A program made the position numbers and the translations under genes. DNA of 35,339 bases from Myxococcota bacterium (GTDB lineage: Bacteria; Myxococcota_A; UBA796; CAJQPC01): positions 250 to 35,588 of the forward strand of contig JAKLKE010000021.1 in NCBI GenBank assembly GCA_023150775.1, in the 5' to 3' direction. Below, piece by piece: positions 22,984 through 30,308 of this stretch (positions within the stretch are counted from its first letter, which is position 1; every line of letters starts with the position of its first letter). Under the pieces are notes generated by a model. That model was given only the letters and a program-made list of their open reading frames with translations, did no database searches and was not told the DNA's origin.

Positions 22984-23667
22984 TTAGACCAGGGGGTGAC
23001 GGCTCACGGGCTGCACTCGGGGGTGGTCCCCAAGGTTAAGCACATAGCGCACCATCTTCTTGCCATAGAAGTTAAACTCTCCTTTTGGCTCAAATCCCCA
23101 GGAGCGGAGCTGGCGGTTGGCGCCCTCGTTGTCGACCTCGGTCGTGATCTTCACCTGGCGGTGGCCTCGGGCGAGGAGATCATCGAACAAGACCTTGTTG
23201 ATGTGCCCGGAGACCCGTTTTCCCCGAAGCTCCGGCGCGAAGGAACAAAACAGCGACTCCGCCGGTACGGGGTCTTGGTCGGCGTCGCTCACCTTGAAGT
23301 AGCGGAGCGTCTGGGAGAGCCGGCCGAGCACCTGGGGGCGCTTGAGAACGCCAGTCGCGGCGGCGGCGCCCAAGACGAGGGCCCGGGAGCGCATGAGCGT
23401 GCGCATCATGGCCTCGGCGTCGATGGACCCGGCGATGAAACCTTTGACCACGCCGTCCTCCTCATAGACGAAGCCCAGAAAGTAGGGGCTGTCGACGAGG
23501 CCGCGGTAGAGCTCGACCAGAAAGCGCCGCCCGAGCTGGGCCCACAAGGACGCGCCCATGGCGGCCTCGTGGAGCGCGGCGACGGGCTCGGCGTCGCGGT
23601 TCTGCATCGGGCGGATCGCGGCGAGCACCGCGGGGTCTACGGGGAAGGGCGAGAGGTCCGTGGGCAT
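22984..23667 (-). CDS. GNAT-family N-acetyltransferase
   Basis: The protein has 227 residues. The N-terminal acceptor part IRPMQNRDAEPVAALHEAAMG is typical of GNAT domains. Acetyl-CoA is expected to bind around SFAPELRGKRVSGHINKVLFDDLLARGHRQVKITT (the R-G-x-x-x-G/A variant is relaxed here), followed by VDNEGANRQLRSWGFEPKGEF and YGKKMVRYVL at the end. GAASL-type insertion helices (MMRTLMRSRALVLGAAAAT) lie in the middle. AAGGGG precedes the ATG. It heads an operon with the Ca2+ ATPase. The substrate is unknown. Microviridin clusters can carry a GNAT, but distance and operon context do not support that role here. Confidence 0.8.
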   Translation of the reverse strand: MPTDLSPFPVDPAVLAAIRPMQNRDAEPVAALHEAAMGASLWAQLGRRFLVELYRGLVDSPYFLGFVYEEDGVVKGFIAGSIDAEAMMRTLMRSRALVLGAAAATGVLKRPQVLGRLSQTLRYFKVSDADQDPVPAESLFCSFAPELRGKRVSGHINKVLFDDLLARGHRQVKITTEVDNEGANRQLRSWGFEPKGEFNFYGKKMVRYVLNLGDHPRVQPVSRHPLV

Positions 23668-23757
23668 GGCCCCTTCTACCTTGTGCGCCTGCGCGGCGCT
23701 CGCAGGTTACGTCTCTGATCTCCCGCTGATCACCCCTCCGCTCTGGACAATCGCCTC
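23668..23757. promoter_or_regulatory. Divergent promoter region between GNAT and deoxynucleoside kinase genes
   Basis: This is a 90-bp gap between outward-facing genes and must contain both promoters unless transcription reads through. No clear -35/-10 boxes were seen. The assignment is by position only. Confidence 0.3.
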
Positions 23758-24423
23758 ATGCGCACCCCCTCCGAGACGCGCCTCTCCGAGCTCTTCATCG
23801 GCATCGCCGGGCTCATCGGCGCAGGCAAATCCACCCTCGCCACGGCGCTCGGCGAGCACCTCGGCCTGCCGGTGTATTACGAGCCCGTCGCCGACAACGA
23901 GTACCTCGCCGACTTCTACCGCGACACCGCACGTTACTCCTTCGCCACGCAGATCTACCTGCTTAATCGGCGCTTCGCCCAACACCAAGAGATCATCTGG
24001 CGCGGCGGCGGCGGCGTACAAGACCGCACGATCTACGAGGACGCGGTCTTCGCGAAGATGCTCTCCGAGTCTGGCCTCATGGACGCCCGGGACTACCGCA
24101 CCTACCTCCAGCTCTTCCGGCACATGTCGAACTTCATGTGCCGCCCCAACGTGATCATCTACCTCGACGTGAAGCCCGAGCGCTCCATGGAGCGTGTGCG
24201 CAGCCGCAACCGCGAGGTCGAGAGCGGCCTCACCCTGGAGTACCTCACGGCCCTGCACGCCGAGTACGAGCGCTTCATCGGCGAGATCAGCCGCACCATC
24301 CCCGTGATCCGCGTGGACTGGGACTCCTTCCGCGACGTACAAGAGATGGCCCAGGTCATCGAGCGCGAGTACCTCACCGGCAACTTCTTGCGTGAGGTGC
24401 AGTGGAGCCCGGCGCGGGGGTGA
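23758..24423 (+). CDS. Deoxynucleoside kinase (dGK/dCK family)
   Basis: The protein has 221 residues. The P-loop GLIGAGKST is at about 18-26, preceded by FIGIAG, the usual start of the dNK family. YYEPVADNEYLADFYRD gives the catalytic Glu, FATQIYLLNRRF is the substrate-pocket helix, DRTIYEDAVFAKML corresponds to the DRS motif, and RVRSRNREVE is the lid. It phosphorylates deoxynucleosides to monophosphates for salvage. There is no clear Shine-Dalgarno sequence. It lies 54 bp upstream of the Septu-like ATPase on the same strand. Whether it belongs to that operon or is a neighbour by chance cannot be told. Confidence 0.9.
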   Translation: MRTPSETRLSELFIGIAGLIGAGKSTLATALGEHLGLPVYYEPVADNEYLADFYRDTARYSFATQIYLLNRRFAQHQEIIWRGGGGVQDRTIYEDAVFAKMLSESGLMDARDYRTYLQLFRHMSNFMCRPNVIIYLDVKPERSMERVRSRNREVESGLTLEYLTALHAEYERFIGEISRTIPVIRVDWDSFRDVQEMAQVIEREYLTGNFLREVQWSPARG

Positions 24424-24477
24424 GGGCCGTCTCCCGCTGTATCGTTTGCCCCCCACCCAACCCCGACGCGGGCAGCC

Positions 24478-25863
24478 ATGTACCTCAAGCGCCTCACGCT
24501 CAAGAACATCAAGTGTTTCGCTGACGCGACGTTGAGCTTGCCCGGTGAGGGCGGCTACGCCGGATGGAACGTGCTGCTCGGCGTGAACAGCACCGGGAAG
24601 TCGACGGTGTTGCAAGCGGCGGCCCTGGCGCTGTTGGGGCCGGTGAGCGGGGGGCGACTGCTCCAGCAGCCCGCGTCTTGGGTTCGTCAGGGGCAAGCCT
24701 TTGGTGAGATCCAGGCGGAGATCGCCCACAACCCTGAGCTTGACTATGTGAGCGCCGGGCAGCAGCGTCGCCGATCGCCCTACCGGGCGCGCCTCATCGT
24801 GAGCGGCCATGGGCGGGTAGAGCTGGAGGACCTGGAGCTCGTGCAGCCGCAGCTCGCGCTCCTCCCCGCGGTGCAGAAGCGTCTCAACGCCGGCCCCTAC
24901 TCCGGTCGCGCCGGGTGGTTCTCCACAGGCTACGGCCCCTTTCGGCGTCTCACCGGGGGCGGCGGCGAAGAGAACCTGAGCATCCTCTACGGCGGCGGCC
25001 GGGACGCGCGGCACCTCACCCTGTTTCGAGAGAGCGCGGCGCTCACCAACGTCGAGCGCTGGCTCACGGATCTGCACAGCCGCGCCGTAGACCCGGCCCT
25101 GCCCGAGCCCGTGAAGCTGGCCGCGCAGCGTGATCTGGACGTGACAAGAGAGCTCCTGCGCACGCTCTTGCCTCAAGGGGTCGTGGTGGAGGAGGTCTCT
25201 AGCCTCGGCGTCACCTTCCGCTCACCGCTGGGCGCGCGGGTGGGGCTCAACCAGCTCAGCGACGGCTATCGCAGCTTCTTGGCGCTCGTGATCGACCTGC
25301 TCAAGCAGCTCGCGGACTCCCGCAGCCTCGGCGTGACCCACGACGCCAACGGCGCCCCGGTGATCCCCGCCGAGGGGGTGGTGCTCATCGACGAGGCCGA
25401 CACCCACCTGCACCCCTCTTGGCAGCGGGATCTGGGGTTCCGACTGTGCGCGGTCTTCCCCAAGCTCCAGTTCATCGTCACCAGCCACAGCCCCTTCGTC
25501 GCCCAAGCCGCCCGCCCCGACGGCCTGTTCTTGGTGCGTCAGGACGCCGACGGCGCGGTGACGATTACGCCCTCCGATCGTTCCGTGCGTGGCTGGCGAG
25601 CGGATCAAATCTTGCTCAGCGACCTCTTCGGCTTAGAGTCGACCCGCGACCCCGAGACCGAGGCCTTACTTGCCGAGCACGACAGCTTGGCCAGCATGGT
25701 GTCGCCAGACGTCGCCGCTCTCGCACGGCGGGAGGTCGTGCGCGCGCTCTTGGCCGAGCGTTTGACCGCGCCCGGGGACAGCCTCGCCGAGCGGGAACGC
25801 TCACGAGAGATGGCCGCGCTGGTGGAGGCGCGCCTCCGACGCTTGCGTGGCGACACGCCATGA
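24478..25863 (+). CDS. ptuA: AAA/ABC-type ATPase of a Septu-like defence system (PtuA-like)
   Basis: The protein has 461 residues. It starts in the RecF/SMC-like way (MYLKRLTLKNIKCFADATLSL). Walker A GVNSTGKST is at about 35-43, the signature LSDGYRSFLAL at about 260, Walker B VVLIDEADTHLHP at about 301, and the H-loop TSHSPFVAQAA at about 335. This is the PtuA/OLD-like ATPase arrangement in which a head-tail dimer regulates a nuclease. The stop overlaps the HNH gene (ATGA), the hallmark pair of Septu (PtuA plus PtuB). Septu protects against phages by nuclease activation. The C-terminal 100 residues are Arg/Glu/Ala-rich and helical. Assignment to Septu rests on the pair and the motifs. Confidence 0.82.
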   Translation: MYLKRLTLKNIKCFADATLSLPGEGGYAGWNVLLGVNSTGKSTVLQAAALALLGPVSGGRLLQQPASWVRQGQAFGEIQAEIAHNPELDYVSAGQQRRRSPYRARLIVSGHGRVELEDLELVQPQLALLPAVQKRLNAGPYSGRAGWFSTGYGPFRRLTGGGGEENLSILYGGGRDARHLTLFRESAALTNVERWLTDLHSRAVDPALPEPVKLAAQRDLDVTRELLRTLLPQGVVVEEVSSLGVTFRSPLGARVGLNQLSDGYRSFLALVIDLLKQLADSRSLGVTHDANGAPVIPAEGVVLIDEADTHLHPSWQRDLGFRLCAVFPKLQFIVTSHSPFVAQAARPDGLFLVRQDADGAVTITPSDRSVRGWRADQILLSDLFGLESTRDPETEALLAEHDSLASMVSPDVAALARREVVRALLAERLTAPGDSLAERERSREMAALVEARLRRLRGDTP

Positions 25864-26675
25864 TGCCGCTGTCGCGCCTGCACGAGGAGCAGGCCTTGAG
25901 CGCCGAGGCTCGCGCCGAACTTAGCCTACGTCAGACGGAGGCGAGCCGACTGTCGCCGGGAAGTGTTCAGATCGACGCGCTGTGGAAGGTCCTAAAAGAT
26001 ACGTCCACTCGGGCCGAGCTGGTGAGCGCCCTGCGCGCTCTGTCCCATGACAAGTGCGCCTACTGCGAATGTGTTGATCCTCGCGACATAGAGCATTTTT
26101 ACCCCAAGAATAGGTATCCCGAGCGGATGTTTCTATGGGTCAATCTGCTCTTCGTCTGCAAGACCTGCAACCTGGACAAGGGCAGGCGTTTCCCATTGGA
26201 AGGCACCCAGGCCCTCTTGATCGAGCCCAGCGCCGAGGATCCCGCCCGCTTCTTCTGGTGGGATCCCGTCACCGGGCGACCCCTCCTGGACAGCGAGCCG
26301 ACGCGCCGCCGACGCGCTGCGGAGACGATCAAAATCCTCCCTCGGCTCAAGCACCAGGACCTCGCGGAGGAGCGACGCAAGCTGCGTTCGGACGTTTTGT
26401 TCTTGTTGACCGAGGTGCTGCAGGAGGTGCCCCGGCCTCCAGATGTCGTCGCGCGCCTTGCCACGGAGTTGTCCCCAACCCAACCACGGCGCAGCGTGCT
26501 CCGCCAGCTCGTGAGCGAGGAGCCCGCCCTCATCGCGGCGGTGCGCGCCCGAGCGCCCGAGCTCGCGCCCCTCCTCGACGCGCTGCCTCCGATGCCCCTC
26601 AGGCCCACCGCCCCCCCTTCCCCCGCCCCCCCGAGGTGTGAACCTTCCCCCGATGAGCCTCTTCCGCCCCGGTGA
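25860..26675 (+). CDS. ptuB: HNH endonuclease of a Septu-like defence system (PtuB-like)
   Basis: The protein has 271 residues from ATG 25860 in the ATGA overlap with the ATPase gene. The nuclease signature is clear: KCAYCE (about 66), the catalytic DIEHFYPK (about 75-83), W-NLLFVCKTCN (about 100) and KGRRFP. This is the TIGR02646-type HNH shared by Septu and retron systems, with structural Zn2+ bound by the two CxxC pairs. It probably cleaves DNA when released by the ATPase. The last 35 residues are Pro-rich and run 23 nt into the next gene. Its first half has many AT-ending codons (AAT, TTT, CTA, ACT), unlike neighbours, which suggests transfer. Confidence 0.83.
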   Translation: MMPLSRLHEEQALSAEARAELSLRQTEASRLSPGSVQIDALWKVLKDTSTRAELVSALRALSHDKCAYCECVDPRDIEHFYPKNRYPERMFLWVNLLFVCKTCNLDKGRRFPLEGTQALLIEPSAEDPARFFWWDPVTGRPLLDSEPTRRRRAAETIKILPRLKHQDLAEERRKLRSDVLFLLTEVLQEVPRPPDVVARLATELSPTQPRRSVLRQLVSEEPALIAAVRARAPELAPLLDALPPMPLRPTAPPSPAPPRCEPSPDEPLPPR

Positions 26676-28764
26676 GAACGTCGAGCGGGTCGCCGAGGGC
26701 GTCCGGGCGCGGGTGATCATCGACGGGGAGGCCTACTTTCAGGCCCTCGCCGCCGCCGCCGCCGTGGCCGAAGAGCAGCTCCTCATCTCGGCCTGGGCCC
26801 TTGACCCCGACGCGGTGATCTTGTTTGACGCCGCCGGGCCGGTGCGGGTGGTGGACCTCTTCGCCCGGGTGCTGGAGCTGCACCCTCGGCTGCGCATCAA
26901 CGTCTTGGCCTGGGACATGGCCCGCACGATGGCCTGGGGCCAGGGTGGGGCGCTGGCGCTGGACGATCCACGCCTCGCCGGGCGGCTGCGGGTGGTCTAC
27001 GACGGCGGCACCCCCTTGGGCGGCAGCCACCACCAGAAGCTCGTCGTCGTCGATGACGTCGTGGCCTTCTGTGGTGGGCTCGACCTCGCCGCCGGGCGCT
27101 TTGACACCCCCGCGCACCGCGTGCTCGACACCCGCCGGGTGAGCGCCCGCGGCGGGCCTCTGCCGCCGTTTCACGACGTGATGATGATGGTGGACGGCTC
27201 GGCCGCCGCCGCCTTGGGCCAGCTCCTGCGCGAGCGGTGGTGGCGGGCGACGGGGGAGGCCCTGCCCACGCCGGGCCCTCGGGCGCCGATCTGGCCTGAG
27301 GGGGAGGGGATTGAGTGGGTTGACGTGCGGGTGGGCATCAGCCTGACCGATCCCAAGGCGAGCCCGCCCCGGCGCCAGGTGCAGGCGCTCTATGCAGACC
27401 TCATCCGCGCCGCCCAAGATCGTCTGTACGTCGAGAACCAGTACCTCACCTCCCGAGACCTCGCCTTGGTCATGGAGGCCCAGCTCAAGGCGACGGAGGG
27501 CCCGGAGCTGCTCATCGTCGGCCCGGAGCACCCCCGGGGCCCCCTGGCCGGGGTCACCGTGGGCCTCGCCCGCTGGCGGCTGTTTGATCGCCTGCGCCGC
27601 GCCGACCGACACAATCGACTGCGCCTGATGTGGCCCGTGGTCTCCCGAGCCCGGGGGGTGGCGCTCTACGTTCACAGCAAGGTGATGATCGTCGATGATC
27701 GGTATGTTCGTGTGGGATCGGCGAACCTCGCCGCCCGCAGCCTACGCGCCGACACCGAGGCCGATCTGTGTCTGGAGCTGACCCGGCCTGAAGACCGCGC
27801 CTCGGCCACGGCCCTGCGGCGGCGCCTCATCGCCGAGCACCTGAACCTGCCCGTGGAGCGTCTCGTTGAGGCCGAGGACCGCCTGGGATCCATGGTGCGC
27901 GCCATGGACGGCCTGCTCGGCGGAGATCGTACCCTGGTGCCCTTTGGTGTGGCCCCCGAGGCCCTGCGGGGGAGCTTCGCTGAAGAGGCGGAGCTGCTCT
28001 ACGACCCGCCCGAGCCCTTCCAGCTCCCGGCGCTGATCGAGGCCGTGCTCGGGCGCGGCGCGCGGGAGCGCCTCACCGCGCGCCTGCCCCGGGGTCTGTG
28101 GACCGTGCTCGCCTTGAGCGTCGGCTTTGGACTGTGGCGGGTGGGGGTGCTGCGCCCCGACGACACGATCCGCCTCGCCGGGGCCACCGTCGAGGCCATC
28201 GCCACCACCTGGGACGGCTGGCTCCTCCTCGCGTTGTTGTGCGGCCTGGCCCTGAGCGTTGGTCTGCCCGTGGCCTTGGTGGTCACCTTGGCGGCCCTAG
28301 AGCTCGGCGTGCGGAGCGGCGGGGCCTTGGCGGCGGTGAGCCTCACCCTGGCGATGAGCGCCACCTGGGGCGTCGGCTACACCTTGGGGCGTCGTCGGGT
28401 GCAGCGCCTCGTGGGCAGCGCGCTCAACCCCATCGCCCAGGCCATCCAGCGCCGGGGCCGGGTGGCCTTCTTCTCATTGCGTCTCTTGCCTGTGGCGCCC
28501 TTCGCGCTGGTGGGCCTCGTCGGCGGCGCGGCGGGGGCGCCGCTGTGGGGGATGCTCTTGGGCTCGTGGCTGGGGCTTCTGCCCTACGTCGCGCTGTTTC
28601 TGGGCTTGGGCGCGTCGCTGCGGCGCTTCTCGATCTCCCCCGACCCCCTGGCCTTCGCCCTGGTGCTCGGCGCCGTCGCGCTCATCCGCGCCGCCCAGGC
28701 CGCGCTCTCCGCCGCCTTGGACCGGGCCGCCGCGAGTTATGGGACACCCCCGGAGGCCCGATGA
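26653..28764 (+). CDS. Phospholipase D/cardiolipin synthase-like protein fused to a VTT (DedA/SNARE-associated) membrane domain
   Basis: The protein has 703 residues from ATG 26653; an in-frame GTG lies at 26638. Two HKD motifs are present: HHQKLVVVDD (about 126-135) with GGLD following, and VHSKVMIVDD (about 340) with GSANLAARS following, so the PLD active site is complete. Residues about 480-700 contain several membrane segments (LLALLCGLALSVGLPVALVV, LLPVAPFALVGLVGGAAGA, MLLGSWLGLLPYVALFLGLG) with the VTT-domain pattern. PLD-VTT fusions are known in bacteria and may couple phospholipid head-group exchange with lipid scrambling or transport. The start overlaps the HNH gene, and the stop overlaps the next gene (ATGA). 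Confidence 0.87.
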   Translation: MSLFRPGENVERVAEGVRARVIIDGEAYFQALAAAAAVAEEQLLISAWALDPDAVILFDAAGPVRVVDLFARVLELHPRLRINVLAWDMARTMAWGQGGALALDDPRLAGRLRVVYDGGTPLGGSHHQKLVVVDDVVAFCGGLDLAAGRFDTPAHRVLDTRRVSARGGPLPPFHDVMMMVDGSAAAALGQLLRERWWRATGEALPTPGPRAPIWPEGEGIEWVDVRVGISLTDPKASPPRRQVQALYADLIRAAQDRLYVENQYLTSRDLALVMEAQLKATEGPELLIVGPEHPRGPLAGVTVGLARWRLFDRLRRADRHNRLRLMWPVVSRARGVALYVHSKVMIVDDRYVRVGSANLAARSLRADTEADLCLELTRPEDRASATALRRRLIAEHLNLPVERLVEAEDRLGSMVRAMDGLLGGDRTLVPFGVAPEALRGSFAEEAELLYDPPEPFQLPALIEAVLGRGARERLTARLPRGLWTVLALSVGFGLWRVGVLRPDDTIRLAGATVEAIATTWDGWLLLALLCGLALSVGLPVALVVTLAALELGVRSGGALAAVSLTLAMSATWGVGYTLGRRRVQRLVGSALNPIAQAIQRRGRVAFFSLRLLPVAPFALVGLVGGAAGAPLWGMLLGSWLGLLPYVALFLGLGASLRRFSISPDPLAFALVLGAVALIRAAQAALSAALDRAAASYGTPPEAR

Positions 28765-30221
28765 TCTTCACCCTCACGCTCCTGTCCTGCGCCGGGGGCG
28801 ACAAAGCCCCCAACGACGACTCCCGGGCCGACAGCGATCCCGTCGATAGCCGCGCCGACGACAGCGCCCCCGTCGACAGCCGCGCCGACGACAGCGCCCC
28901 TGAGGACACGGGCGTGCCGGACCTGCCCTGGACAGACGACCCCTGCGCCCTCGTGGACGTGGGCGACGACCCCTTCGCCGCCCAGATCGCCGTGTGGAGC
29001 GCGCAGGACGACGCCGCGCCGCCGCCCAAGGGGGGCCTCGTGCTCGTGGGCTCCTCGACGATCCGCCGCTGGCGCACGGCCCAGCGGGCTTTGGGGCCAT
29101 ATGCGCCTCTGCAGCGCGGCGTCGGCGGCGCCCGCTCGGCGGACGTGGCCCGACACCTCCCCGAGCTGGCTATCCGCCACGCGCCCTCCGCCGTGCTCAT
29201 GTTCGCCGGCACCAACGACCTCGCCGACGGGCGAAGCGTGCAGTCTGTGGTGGATAACGTGCGCTGCGTGGTGCAGCAGCTCCATGAGGCCCAGCCCGGG
29301 GCCAAGCTCTTCTTCGCGGGTATCACGCCGACGCCGTCGCGCTGGTCGATCTGGGCCGATCAAGACGCCGTGAACCAGGCCATCCAGAGCCTCGCTGCCC
29401 AGCACCCCTCCATCGTTTATATCGACACGGTGAGCGCCCTCCTCGCCACGGGCAGCCCGCCCGACGAGGCGTATTTTGTGGACGGCCTGCACCTCAACGC
29501 CGCGGGCTACGCGCTGTGGGACGCGGCGGTGATCTCGACGGTGCGCCCCAACATGCCCGACGTCGTCGCCGCCGCGCCGGTCGGCCCGCCCTCGGGGAGC
29601 TACCTGCGGGTAGACCTCGGCCCGTCAAACAGCGAGGACGGCGCCCAGACACCGAGCGTTGATGGTTTTGGCATCCGCTGGAACACCTGGCATGGCCTCC
29701 AAGGCGGCGCCCAGGCCCTCGCTGGGGAGGCGCTGCGGGGCCTCGTCACCACCACCGGGGCGGTCACGGGGGTTGACCTCGTGCTCTCCGGCGGCTTTCG
29801 CGCGAACGGCCTGCGCAACGGCGGCCTCACGAGCCCCTCCGGCGACAAGCTCGGCACCTTGGCCGTGTGGCAGGCCACGGCGGACTTCTTCTACACCGGC
29901 GACCCCGACGACCCCGGCGGCCTCATGCTCAGCGGCCTGAGCCCCGACGCCCGGCACACCCTGCGCCTCTTCGCCAGCCGCGCCACAGACGAGGAGACCC
30001 GCATCACCCGCTTCACCGTCGAGGGCGGCGAGGAGGCCGTCTCCGCCGAGGTCACCACCACGGGCCCCGACATCGGCGAGGGCGGCTATGACGGCAATGA
30101 GGGCGCCTTGGTCGTGTTCACCGGCCTCGTGCCCGACGCCTATGGCCGCCTGCACCTCGACGTGGACCGCGCCGCAGGGGCCTTCGCGTACCTGAACCTG
30201 CTGGAGCTAGAGGTCGAGTAG
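28761..30221 (+). CDS. SGNH/GDSL-type hydrolase lipoprotein with a C-terminal beta-sandwich domain
   Basis: The protein has 486 residues from ATG 28761 (ATGA overlap with the PLD gene). The signal is very short (MIFTLTLLSC), then an Asp/Ser-rich linker with repeats of DSRADDSAP. The SGNH blocks are complete: the nucleophile Ser in VLVGSSTIRRW (about 98), Gly in GVGGARSAD, Asn in FAGTNDLADG (about 150), and the D-x-x-H pair in DGLHLNAAGY (about 240). Residues about 285-485 form a second domain rich in beta strands (YLRVDLGPSN ... YLNLLELEVE), resembling carbohydrate-binding sandwiches. It is probably a surface esterase or deacetylase acting on lipids or polysaccharides. Coupling to PLD suggests envelope lipid turnover. 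Confidence 0.85.
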   Translation: MIFTLTLLSCAGGDKAPNDDSRADSDPVDSRADDSAPVDSRADDSAPEDTGVPDLPWTDDPCALVDVGDDPFAAQIAVWSAQDDAAPPPKGGLVLVGSSTIRRWRTAQRALGPYAPLQRGVGGARSADVARHLPELAIRHAPSAVLMFAGTNDLADGRSVQSVVDNVRCVVQQLHEAQPGAKLFFAGITPTPSRWSIWADQDAVNQAIQSLAAQHPSIVYIDTVSALLATGSPPDEAYFVDGLHLNAAGYALWDAAVISTVRPNMPDVVAAAPVGPPSGSYLRVDLGPSNSEDGAQTPSVDGFGIRWNTWHGLQGGAQALAGEALRGLVTTTGAVTGVDLVLSGGFRANGLRNGGLTSPSGDKLGTLAVWQATADFFYTGDPDDPGGLMLSGLSPDARHTLRLFASRATDEETRITRFTVEGGEEAVSAEVTTTGPDIGEGGYDGNEGALVVFTGLVPDAYGRLHLDVDRAAGAFAYLNLLELEVE

Positions 30222-30308
30222 TTGGCCCTCTCTCAACCCTTCGCCGCCCTGGCCGGGGGGCGCTGCCGGGGATAGCCACGCCCCCAGACCCAACGCCCGA
30301 GGCCTCTG
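30222..30308 (+). promoter_or_regulatory. Upstream region of the second graspetide ligase
   Basis: This 87-bp gap contains CTCAACCCTTC (30232-30242), GGGGATAGCC (30268-30277) and CCAGACCCAACG (30284-30295), all with near counterparts upstream of ligase 1 at 10916-10980. GAGG lies 6 nt before the ATG at 30309. Common control is suggested but unproven. Confidence 0.35.

Noticed and set aside
22984-23667. GNAT enzyme as the graspetide N-acetyltransferase (MdnD role)
   Set aside because: It is over 10 kb from the precursors and in an operon with a Ca2+ ATPase; nothing else links it to the peptides.
21022-23718. An 898-codon open frame on the plus strand
   Set aside because: It lies antisense to the unmistakable Ca2+ ATPase and GNAT genes. 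Its product is compositionally biased and without domains, as expected from high-GC codon bias.
23707-25176. A 489-codon open frame on the minus strand
   Set aside because: It is antisense to the deoxynucleoside kinase and the Septu-like ATPase, both of which have clear motifs.
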